Assembly: GCF_000715495.1 (NCBI RefSeq)
Contig: NZ_JNLX01000157.1
Coordinates: 25,764 to 89,763, forward strand
Length of the DNA: 64,000 nt
Source of the DNA: Hymenobacter sp. IS2118
Lineage (GTDB): Bacteria > Bacteroidota > Bacteroidia > Cytophagales > Hymenobacteraceae
Direction: 5' to 3'
Both the position numbers and the translations under genes were made by a program. Numbering within the stretch: position 1 is the stretch's first letter; each line of letters begins with the position of its first letter. Positions 33,255 through 40,919 of this stretch are shown one piece after another. The notes beneath the pieces are model-generated. The model saw only the letters and a program-made list of their open reading frames with translations. It searched no databases and was not told where the DNA came from.

Positions 33255-34505
33255 ATGTTGCTCTCCTACTTAAAAATTGCCTGGAAGGTGCTCATGCGCC
33301 GCAAGTTCTTCGCCTTCATCAGCTTGTTTGGGGTGAGCTTCACGCTGATGATTTTGCTGGTGGTGATGGCCCTGTTCGACCACTTGGTGGGGCCCAGCAC
33401 GCCCATTAAGCGCGTGGACCGGATGCTGTTCGTGAATACCATCCGGCACCAGATGGCGGAGGGCAACGGCTGGATGAACATGCCGGCCAGCATCCACTTC
33501 GTGGACGATTACGTGCGCAAGCTGAAAACCCCGGAAAAGGTGGGCATCATCACCGCGTCATCCAATGCCACGGCTTTCACCAAAAGCAAGCTTTTGCCTC
33601 TAGACCTTTCTTACACCGACGGTGACTTCTGGCAAATCATGGATTTTGATTTCCTGGGCGGCCGGGCCTTTACCAGCACCGAAGTGCAAGCCGCCCAGCA
33701 CGTGTGCGTGCTGAACGAAGCCACCGCCCGCGGCTACTTTGGCACCACCGACGTGGTGGGCCGCACCATTGAAATCGACCTGAAACGCTACCGGGTGGCG
33801 GGCGTGGTGCGCAACGTCTCGGCCGGCCACTTGTATGCCTACGCCGACGTGTGGGTACCCTACACCCTGAGCCCGCAGTACTACAAGGATAACCGAATCG
33901 AAGGCGAATTTCTGGTGGTGATGCTGGCGCCCTCGGCTGCGGCGGTGCCGGCCGTACGCGAAGAATACCGCCAGATGATGCGCCGGGTGGAAATTCCGAA
34001 CCCGAAGGACGTGAAAGCCCTGTTCTCCTACGCCGACCCGATGCTAGCCGGCTTCACCCGCGAGCTGCTGAACTACCAGGACCGGACCGTGGACAACGAC
34101 AACATCACCTCATTTTACTTGGTAGTGGGCGGTCTGGCGTTGCTGTTTATGCTGCTGCCGGCCCTGAACCTGGTGAACCTGAACGTGACTCGCATTTTGG
34201 AGCGCTCGGGCGAAATTGGCGTGCGCAAGGCGTTCGGGGCCACGGGCCGCGATTTGGTGGGGCAGTTTCTGGTCGAGAACGTGGTGCTGGCCCTGGTGGG
34301 CGGGCTGCTGGGTCTGGGCCTGGCCGCCGGCGCCCTGGCGCTGCTCAACCAGGCCCACACCGTGGCCTATGCGCATTTCGCCCTCAGCTGGCGGGTATTC
34401 GGCTGGGGTATGGTGCTCACGCTGCTGTTCGGGCTGATGAGCGGCGTGTACCCGGCCTGGAAAATGTCGCGCCTCAACCCCGTGGTGGCCCTGCGCGGCA
34501 GATGA
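33255..34505 (+). CDS. ABC permease, type A (pair 2)
   Basis: 416 residues, close paralogue of A1: an almost identical N-terminus (MLLSYLKIAWKVLMRRKFF), a periplasmic domain with TDGDFWQIMDFDFLGGRAF matching the A1 counterpart, and the FtsX motif ERSGEIGVRKAFGATGRDLVGQ. The ATG at 33255 is chosen by alignment with A1 and A3; a longer in-frame reading enters B1 in another frame. Unlike pairs 1 and 3, it does not overlap its B partner. A palindromic element (34519-34634) occupies the gap. Confidence 0.87.
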   Translation: MLLSYLKIAWKVLMRRKFFAFISLFGVSFTLMILLVVMALFDHLVGPSTPIKRVDRMLFVNTIRHQMAEGNGWMNMPASIHFVDDYVRKLKTPEKVGIITASSNATAFTKSKLLPLDLSYTDGDFWQIMDFDFLGGRAFTSTEVQAAQHVCVLNEATARGYFGTTDVVGRTIEIDLKRYRVAGVVRNVSAGHLYAYADVWVPYTLSPQYYKDNRIEGEFLVVMLAPSAAAVPAVREEYRQMMRRVEIPNPKDVKALFSYADPMLAGFTRELLNYQDRTVDNDNITSFYLVVGGLALLFMLLPALNLVNLNVTRILERSGEIGVRKAFGATGRDLVGQFLVENVVLALVGGLLGLGLAAGALALLNQAHTVAYAHFALSWRVFGWGMVLTLLFGLMSGVYPAWKMSRLNPVVALRGR

Positions 34506-34518
34506 GTTTTTTCAGGGT

Positions 34519-34634
34519 AGGAGGGTGTGAGGGTAAGGGGGTGGGAGGGTAGGAGCATTTTAGCTGCTTGCCTTATTCCAATACCCTCACCCTCCCAACC
34601 TCCCACCCTCCTACCCCCTTACCCTCACACCCTA
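34519..34634. repeat. Palindromic element (GGGTAGGAGGGTG family)
   Basis: G-rich left arm (34519-34556, GGGTGTGAGGGTAAGGGGG with flanking GGTAGGAGG units) and C-rich right arm (34582-34634). It separates A2 from B2 and ends four bases before the B2 ATG at 34639, where it may cover the ribosome-binding region in mRNA. Confidence 0.85.
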
Positions 34635-34638
34635 TCCC

Positions 34639-35838
34639 ATGTTCCGCCACATCTTTACCCTTATCTGGAATCGCAAGCGGGCCAATATGCTGCTGATTTC
34701 CGAAGTGTTTTTCTCGTTTGTGGTGCTCTTTGGGGTAGGGGCGGTGCTCATTACCGTTGGCAAGAACTACCTGGCGCCGCACGGTTTCGACTACGCCGAC
34801 GTGTGGCGGCTGCAGGTGCGTGCCGGCCAGGGCCTGCAAATGCCCCGCTCCGAGCTCGACGAGGTGCTGCGGCAGGTGCGCGCCCTGCCCGGCGTGCGCA
34901 CCGTGGCCCTCACCAGCGGCAACCTGCCGTTCATTTTCAGCACCAATAATTCGACTTTTGGCTACGGCGACAAAATCATGGTGGCCAATGTGTACGACGC
35001 CGACGACCGCTACACCGACGCCATGCGCCTGCACCTGCGCGAAGGCCGCTGGTTCGAGCCGAGCGACGACGCCAGCAACCACCGCCCGGTGGTCATCAGC
35101 CAGGACCTGCGCGAAACCTTGTTTGGCAACGGCCCGGCGCTGGGTAAAATCTTCACCTGGAGCCATCAGAACCCCAAATCCACCAAGCCCGAAGACGAAT
35201 TTCTGGTGACCGGTGTGGTCGATAATGTGCGCATGGCCAACGACTTCGCGGCGGCCGAGCCCGGCGTGTGGAAGCGCCTGCTGCCCCACGATACCACTAG
35301 CTGGGAAACGGCCAACGTGCTGGTGCGCGTGGCCCCCGGCCAGGGCGGCGAGCTCCAGGAGAAAATTGCTCGTACCGTGGCTAGCGTCACCCGCCAGTGG
35401 ACCACCGAAGTGCGCGTGATGAACGACGACCGCCTCAGCAAGCGGCGCTACACGCTGGTGCCGGTGGTGGGCCTGTCCATCATGGGCCTGTTTCTTATTG
35501 TGAATGTGGCGCTGGGGCTTTTTGGCGTGCTGTGGTACAACATCAGCCAGCGCCGGGCCGAAATTGGGCTGCGCCGGGCAATGGGCGCCACCGGCGCGGG
35601 TATTGGCCGGCAGTTTTTGGGCGAGATGCTGGTCGTGACCACGCTGGGCGTGTTGGGCGGCGTGCTGCTGGCGGTGCAGTTTCCGCTGTTGGGCGCCTTC
35701 GACCTGCCCGTGCAGCCGTACCTGCTGGCTATTGCGGCGGCCACCATTGCGGTCTACGTCATCACGGCGCTGTGTGCCTGGCAGCCCAGCCGGTTGGCGG
35801 CGGCCATTCAGCCGGCCGTGGCGCTGCGGGAGGAGTGA
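34639..35838 (+). CDS. ABC permease, type B (pair 2)
   Basis: 399 residues, B class: MFRHIFTLIWNRKRAN at the start, helix 1 at about 20-42, a periplasmic MacB-like domain, ISQRRAEIGLRRAMGATGAGIGRQ before helix 2, and the shared ending SRLAAAIQPAVALREE. The periplasmic domain differs most between B1, B2 and B3, while the ends are nearly the same. The pairs may therefore handle different substrates, which is inference. Confidence 0.87.
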   Translation: MFRHIFTLIWNRKRANMLLISEVFFSFVVLFGVGAVLITVGKNYLAPHGFDYADVWRLQVRAGQGLQMPRSELDEVLRQVRALPGVRTVALTSGNLPFIFSTNNSTFGYGDKIMVANVYDADDRYTDAMRLHLREGRWFEPSDDASNHRPVVISQDLRETLFGNGPALGKIFTWSHQNPKSTKPEDEFLVTGVVDNVRMANDFAAAEPGVWKRLLPHDTTSWETANVLVRVAPGQGGELQEKIARTVASVTRQWTTEVRVMNDDRLSKRRYTLVPVVGLSIMGLFLIVNVALGLFGVLWYNISQRRAEIGLRRAMGATGAGIGRQFLGEMLVVTTLGVLGGVLLAVQFPLLGAFDLPVQPYLLAIAAATIAVYVITALCAWQPSRLAAAIQPAVALREE

Positions 35839-35901
35839 GCCGCGCCGGCCGGCCCCGGCTTGCATCGTTTCCAAAATCCATCAGCTTACCGCTACTTGCC
35901 C

Positions 35902-37140
35902 ATGTTGCTTCATCACCTCAAAATGGCCTGGAAAGTCTTGCTGCGCCGCAAGTTCTTTACTCTGCTGAGTTTGGTCGGCATCGGGGCCACGCTCATGAGC
36001 TTGCTCGTTGCCGTGGCACTTTACGACGCCGCCGCCGGCCCGCACCGCCCCGAAAGCCACCCCGACCGCCTGCTGTGCAGCACGTTCGTAACCCTGGACA
36101 TGGGCGGCGGCCCCATGCGCACGCGCCCCAGCCAGTGGCTGCTGAGCAAAGCCCTGGCGCCGGTGCGCGCCCAGGCGGTGGTGGGCATTGCCAGTACCGA
36201 GCCGTTGCCCGTGGTGGCCTACGTGCGGGGCCGCAAGCTGCCGCTGAACGTGAAAGCCGCCGACGCCGGGTTCTGGCAGGTGCTGAATTTTCGGTTTCTG
36301 GAAGGCGGGCCTTACACGGCCGGGCAGCGGGGGGCAGGCCGGCCGGCGGTCATCAGCGCGGGCACGGCGCGGGCCTATTTTGGCGCGGCTCGCGGGGTGG
36401 TAGGCCGCACCCTGGTTATCGACCAGAAAAACTACCGGGTGCAAGGCGTGGTCGAAGACGTGCCGGCCGTGCGCTTCCACGCCCACGCCGATGTGTGGGT
36501 GCCCTACGACCCCGGCTCGATGGACGTGCAGACCGACAATGCCTTCGGTACTTCCGAAGCGCTGGTGCTGGTGCCCACGGCGGCGGCCATTCCGGCCGTG
36601 CACCGCGCGTTTGAGCGGGCCGTAGGGGCGGTGCCCATGGAACCCGGCATGACCCTGGACCTGCACCTACAGTCGTTTGCCGAGTCGGTGGCGGGCCACG
36701 TGCTGGCCCGCTACAACTGGACGCAGGACCCGGCCCGCCTGTTTCGGGGGCTGAGCGTGGGCGCCGTGCTGCTGCTTTTGCTGCTGCCGGCCCTCAACCT
36801 GATAACCATGAACGTGAGCCGTATCAGCGAGCGGGCCACGGAGATTGGGGTGCGCAAGGCTTTCGGGGCCACCGCCGGCGCCTTGGCGGGCCAGTTCATG
36901 GTCGAAACGCTGCTGCTGACGCTGCTGGGCGGCGTGGTGGGCCTGGCGCTGGCCACGGCGGTGCTGCGCGGGCTGGCCGGCAGCCACCTGGCCGCCTACG
37001 GGCGCATCGAACCCAACCTGCTTGTTTTTGGCTGGGCCCTGCTCGGGAGCTTGGTTTTTGGCCTGCTCTCGGGCGCGTACCCGGCCTACCGCATGGCGCG
37101 GCTGCCCGCCATGGAAGCCCTTAAAAACGCTCAGTCATGA
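35902..37140 (+). CDS. ABC permease, type A (pair 3)
   Basis: 412 residues, A class: MLLHHLKMAWKVLLRRKFF, helix 1 at about 20-42, periplasmic domain, FtsX motif ERATEIGVRKAFGATAGALAGQ, and ending AYPAYRMARLPAMEALK. The ATG at 35902 was chosen by alignment with A1 and A2; an upstream ATG at 35860 lies in the conserved spacer and would add a non-homologous lead. It overlaps B3 by four bases (37137-37140), as in pair 1. It is the most diverged of the A proteins. Confidence 0.87.
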   Translation: MLLHHLKMAWKVLLRRKFFTLLSLVGIGATLMSLLVAVALYDAAAGPHRPESHPDRLLCSTFVTLDMGGGPMRTRPSQWLLSKALAPVRAQAVVGIASTEPLPVVAYVRGRKLPLNVKAADAGFWQVLNFRFLEGGPYTAGQRGAGRPAVISAGTARAYFGAARGVVGRTLVIDQKNYRVQGVVEDVPAVRFHAHADVWVPYDPGSMDVQTDNAFGTSEALVLVPTAAAIPAVHRAFERAVGAVPMEPGMTLDLHLQSFAESVAGHVLARYNWTQDPARLFRGLSVGAVLLLLLLPALNLITMNVSRISERATEIGVRKAFGATAGALAGQFMVETLLLTLLGGVVGLALATAVLRGLAGSHLAAYGRIEPNLLVFGWALLGSLVFGLLSGAYPAYRMARLPAMEALKNAQS

Positions 37141-38336
37141 TAAAGCACCTCCTCAAGCTGATTTGGAACCGCAAGCGAGCCAATGCCTTGCTCATCACCG
37201 AGCTTTTTCTCTCGTTCATGGTGCTCTTTGGGCTGGGTAGCCTGGGGGCCGTGCTGGGCCTGGCCATGCGCCAGCCGCCGGGCTTCGCCTACGAAGACGT
37301 CTGGGAGCTGCGCCTGACCACCAACAACGACCCGCTGCCCCAAAACCCCACTCTGCGCCGGTTGCTCCCTCAGCTGCGGGCCGTGCCGGGCGTGGTGGAT
37401 GTCAGCCGGTCTTCGTTCAGCACGCCCTTCTCAGCCTATAGCATGAACAGCAACGTGCGGGCCGGCAACCGGCCGGTAGTAGAGGGCAACGAAGTGCAGA
37501 CCGACGACCATTTCGGCCCCCTGCTGCGCCTGGAGCTGCTGGAAGGCCGCTGGTTCGACGCGCGCGACGATGCCAGCGCTGTGCCACCCGTCATCATCAA
37601 CCGGGAGATGCGGGAGGCGCTGTTCCCCGACGGCCCCGCACTGGGCCAGCTCGTGCGCTCCAGCCACTCCTCCAACCCCAAGGAAATGAATGAGGGGCGG
37701 GTGGTCGGCGTCACCGGCTCGTATCGCTCCGGGGGCGACCTGGGCGCGCCGGCCCCGTTTGTTTTCGTGCGTACCGTGCTGCCCGATAGCAGCGATACCA
37801 TGTTTTCGCACACGCTGCTGGTGCGGGTGCGGCCCGGCAGCGGCGCGGCCCTGGAAGAACAGCTGGTGCGCACCGTGGCCGCCGAAACCAAAACCTGGAG
37901 CACCAGCGCCATTTCCCTCACCGACAGCCGCGCGGCCGGCCTGGAAACGGCTTTGGCGCCCGTGTTTGCGGTGGGCCTGGTGGCGGCCTTCCTGTTTTTG
38001 AACGTGGCCCTGGGGCTGTTTGGCGCCTTGTGGCAAGCCATTGGGCAGCGCCGGGCCGAGATTGGGCTGCGGCGGGCCGTGGGCGCTACCGGACCGGGCA
38101 TCAGCCGGCAGTTTGTGGTCGAAACGCTGGCGCTCACCACCCTGGCCGTGGTGCCGGGCCTGCTGCTGGCGGCGCAATTGCCGCTGCTGGGCATCTTTGG
38201 GCAGCCCGCGGCGGTGTACGGCGTGGGCATGGCGTTGGCCGTGGCGCTGGTGTATGGCTTTGCGGTGGTGTGCGCGGTGCAGCCGAGCTGGCAGGCCGCG
38301 CGCATCCGGCCGGCCGTGGCGCTCCGGGAGGAGTGA
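37137..38336 (+). CDS. ABC permease, type B (pair 3)
   Basis: 399 residues, B class: MIKHLLKLIWNRKRAN, helix 1 at about 20-42, periplasmic domain, IGQRRAEIGLRRAVGATGPGISRQ, and ending ARIRPAVALREE. The last permease of the locus; the GIN-domain gene follows after 151 bases with no palindrome of the families described here. Like the others it has no ATPase domain and depends on the ATPase at 29888 or on one elsewhere. Confidence 0.87.
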   Translation: MIKHLLKLIWNRKRANALLITELFLSFMVLFGLGSLGAVLGLAMRQPPGFAYEDVWELRLTTNNDPLPQNPTLRRLLPQLRAVPGVVDVSRSSFSTPFSAYSMNSNVRAGNRPVVEGNEVQTDDHFGPLLRLELLEGRWFDARDDASAVPPVIINREMREALFPDGPALGQLVRSSHSSNPKEMNEGRVVGVTGSYRSGGDLGAPAPFVFVRTVLPDSSDTMFSHTLLVRVRPGSGAALEEQLVRTVAAETKTWSTSAISLTDSRAAGLETALAPVFAVGLVAAFLFLNVALGLFGALWQAIGQRRAEIGLRRAVGATGPGISRQFVVETLALTTLAVVPGLLLAAQLPLLGIFGQPAAVYGVGMALAVALVYGFAVVCAVQPSWQAARIRPAVALREE

Positions 38337-38487
38337 GGCGGGCCACAGAAGCCAGCTTCGCAGCTTATTTCAGGAGCCGCTGTAACGAACCGGAAAAGCG
38401 ACGGTAACCCAGGCAACCCGTCGCAATCAGTACGCATCTGAGGGAATAAGCAAGCAGTCCTTTTCTCATCCTTTTTTCTTTTTCCGC

Positions 38488-39195
38488 ATGAAAAACATCA
38501 CCACTCTCGCCCTGCTCTGGCTCCTAGCCCTGGTGCCCGCCCTGGCCCAAACCGCTCCCGAAGTGCGCGCCCTGGCCGCCTTCCAATCCCTCGACGTTTC
38601 CAACGGCATCGAAGTAACCCTGACAACCGGCCCCACGCAGCGCGTGGAAGTGAGCGCCGACACGCCCGAAAACCTTGTTCGGCTGAAAAGCGAAGTAGAA
38701 AACGGCGTGCTAAAACTGAGCTTCGACCGCAAAATGAACGAAGCCTGGGGCAAGAAAAACTTCGTGCGCAACCTGCGCGTGAACATCACCGCCCCCTCGC
38801 TCGCCGGCATCGAAGCCAGCAGCGGCGCAAAGGTGGAAATGAAAAGCGCCTACGCCGCCAACGATTTCGTGCTGGAGGTGTCGTCGGGCGCCACCGTCAC
38901 GGCTCCCGATTTCACCGCTAAAGCTGTGAAAGCCAAAGTGAGTAGCGGCGGCGTGGTAACCCTCGACGGCAAGGTGGAAAGCCTGGACGTGCGGGCCTCC
39001 AGCGGCGGCGAGTTCCGGGGCCGCGACGTGCAGGCTACCACCTGCGAGGCGTCGGCTTCGAGCGGTGGCGCCATTGCCATCGGCACGCAGGAGCAGCTCA
39101 CCGCCGAGGCATCGAGCGGCGGCAGCGTGCGCTACGCCGCCGCGCCCCAGGTAACCAAGCACACCAGCAGTGGCGGCAGCGTCCGCAGCCGGTAG
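38488..39195 (+). CDS. Secreted head-GIN-domain protein (DUF2807)
   Basis: 235 residues. A signal peptide (MKNITTLALLWLLALVPALA) is followed by a DUF2807 domain (ALAAFQSLDVSNGIEVTLTTGPTQRVEV). The C-terminal two thirds is a repeated beta pattern with SSGA/SSGG at steps of about 20 residues (EASSGAK, VSSGAT, VSSGGV, ASSGGE, ASSGGA, ASSGGS, TSSGGS). This predicts a right-handed beta-helix, probably periplasmic or on the cell surface. The role is unknown; family members are often near two-component or export genes, as here. Confidence 0.8.
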   Translation: MKNITTLALLWLLALVPALAQTAPEVRALAAFQSLDVSNGIEVTLTTGPTQRVEVSADTPENLVRLKSEVENGVLKLSFDRKMNEAWGKKNFVRNLRVNITAPSLAGIEASSGAKVEMKSAYAANDFVLEVSSGATVTAPDFTAKAVKAKVSSGGVVTLDGKVESLDVRASSGGEFRGRDVQATTCEASASSGGAIAIGTQEQLTAEASSGGSVRYAAAPQVTKHTSSGGSVRSR

Positions 39196-39402
39196 CTTTG
39201 TTAGCGGTTAGCCGAAAGCTCCTTATAAGAAGGTCATGCTGAGCGCAGCCGAAGCATCTCGCTCGCCTCGTTGTGGCCGTGCAACGAAGCGAGCGAGATG
39301 CTTCGGCTGCGCTCAGCATGACCGTTCTTGATTGATTCAAACAGTTCAAACTGTCAGCCATCTTTGAAGCTAACGGCTATCAGCTAATAGCTATCAGCAA
39401 AA
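39196..39402. repeat. Nested repeats: family R copy 7 inside TTAGC-type tracts
   Basis: The R element spans 39233-39322 with the GCGCAGCC/GCTCGC core. TTAGCGGTTAGC (39200-39212) and GAAGCTAACGGCTATCAGC-type units (39364-39402) flank it on either side in roughly inverted orientation. The whole spacer between the GIN gene and the regulator gene is repeat sequence. Confidence 0.8.
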
Positions 39403-39413
39403 AAAACTGCCTC

Positions 39414-40811
39414 ATGTTCCTAATCGTCGACGACGACCTCGCCGTTCGGACTTCCCTCAAGCTGCTGCTGAAGCAAGCTGGCTACGAGGCGCAGGCCGTA
39501 GCCACCGCCGCCGAAACGCTGGCTGTGGTGCGTGAAACGCCGCCCCGGCTGGTGCTCATGGATATGAATTTTTCGCTGGCTACCACCGGCGCCGACGGGC
39601 TGGCCCTGCTGCGTGAAGTGAAGCTGCTGGCACCCGATATGCCCGTGATTCTCATCACCGGCTGGGGCTCCATCGGCCTGGCTGTGGAGGGCATGAAAGC
39701 CGGCGCGGCCGAGTTCGTGACCAAGCCCTGGGACAACGAGGCGCTGCTGCAAACCATCCGCACGGTACTGGCCCTGAACACCAGCCTGACTGCCAGCGAA
39801 ACCGAACTGCCGGCAACTGGAAGCGCTGCTGCCAGCCGCCGCCAGCTCGACAAGCAGTACCGCCTGGCTGGCATCATCGGGCACGACCCGCAGCTGCTGC
39901 ACGTGCTGCGCCACGTAGGCCAGGTAGCTCCTACAGATGCCTCAGTGCTGATTGAAGGGGAAAGCGGCACCGGTAAGGAGCTCATTGCCGAAGCTATTCA
40001 CCACAACAGCCACCGCCGCCAGCAGCCTTTTGTGAAGGTGAACCTAGGTGGTATTTCGGCCTCGCTGTTTGAAAGCGAGATGTTTGGCCACCGGCGCGGA
40101 GCTTTTACCGATGCCAAGACTGACCGGGTGGGCCGCTTCGAGCTGGCCAACGGCGGCACAATCTTCCTCGATGAAATCGGGGAATTGGAATTGGCTTCGC
40201 AGGTGAAATTGCTGCGCGTGCTGCAAGACCGCACCTACGAAGTGTTGGGCGACAGCAAGCCCCGCCGCCTCGATATCCGCGTCATCGCCGCCACCAACCG
40301 CAACCTGGCCGAGATGGTAGCCCAGGGCCAGTTCCGCGAAGACCTGTTCTACCGCATCAACCTGATTACGGTGCGCCTGCCCGCCCTGCGCGAGCGGCCG
40401 GCCGACGTGCCGCTGCTCACCCAGCACTTCGTGGACCAGCTGCGCGCCACCTACCACCGTCCGGCCCTGCGCGTGAGCACCCGCGCCCTGCACTGGCTCC
40501 GCGAACAGCCGTTGCCCGGCAACATCCGCGAGCTCAAAAACCTGGTGGAGCGCGCCGTGCTCGTGAGCGGCAAAGAAGAGCTGGGCCCCGAAGATTTCCA
40601 GGCCAATGCTCAGCAGCTCACCGCCCGCGCACCCGCGCCCGGCGAGCTGCCCGCGCCCGGCACCATGACCCTGGACGAACTGGAAGCCCACATGATTCGG
40701 CAGGCCCTGACCCACTACGACGGCAACATCAGCCGCGTAGCCAAAGCCCTGGGCCTGAGCCGCGGCGCGCTCTACCGAAGGCTGGAAAAGCACGCCATTC
40801 CATTCGAGTAG
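39414..40811 (+). CDS. Sigma-54-dependent response regulator (NtrC family)
   Basis: 465 residues. Receiver domain (1-125) with phospho-acceptor Asp in VLMDMNF and Lys in VTKPWD. AAA+ sigma-54 activation domain (about 150-390) with Walker A GESGTGKE, the sigma-54 contact loop GAFTDA, and Walker B GGTIFLDEIGEL. C-terminal Fis-type helix-turn-helix (NISRVAKALGLSRGALYRRLEKH). It activates sigma-54 RNA polymerase after phosphorylation. The kinase gene follows directly. A sigma-54-like promoter and palindrome upstream of the efflux adaptor (26863-26960) are plausible targets. Confidence 0.92.
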   Translation: MFLIVDDDLAVRTSLKLLLKQAGYEAQAVATAAETLAVVRETPPRLVLMDMNFSLATTGADGLALLREVKLLAPDMPVILITGWGSIGLAVEGMKAGAAEFVTKPWDNEALLQTIRTVLALNTSLTASETELPATGSAAASRRQLDKQYRLAGIIGHDPQLLHVLRHVGQVAPTDASVLIEGESGTGKELIAEAIHHNSHRRQQPFVKVNLGGISASLFESEMFGHRRGAFTDAKTDRVGRFELANGGTIFLDEIGELELASQVKLLRVLQDRTYEVLGDSKPRRLDIRVIAATNRNLAEMVAQGQFREDLFYRINLITVRLPALRERPADVPLLTQHFVDQLRATYHRPALRVSTRALHWLREQPLPGNIRELKNLVERAVLVSGKEELGPEDFQANAQQLTARAPAPGELPAPGTMTLDELEAHMIRQALTHYDGNISRVAKALGLSRGALYRRLEKHAIPFE

Positions 40812-40916
40812 GAACGCGCCTTGGCGCGTTCAATCGTTGAACGTGCCATATTGGGTTCCGCGACTGAACGCAGCGCGCCAGATTCAACGATTGAACGCGC
40901 CAAGGCGCATTCCTAC
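40808..40916. repeat. Palindromic element filling the regulator-kinase spacer
   Basis: 34-bp arms (40808-40841; 40883-40916) with a single mismatch, starting GTAGGAACGCGCCTTGGCG. The left arm includes the stop codon of the regulator gene and the right arm ends three bases before the kinase ATG. In mRNA the hairpin would bury the kinase ribosome-binding region. Confidence 0.9.
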
Positions 40917-40919
40917 AGC

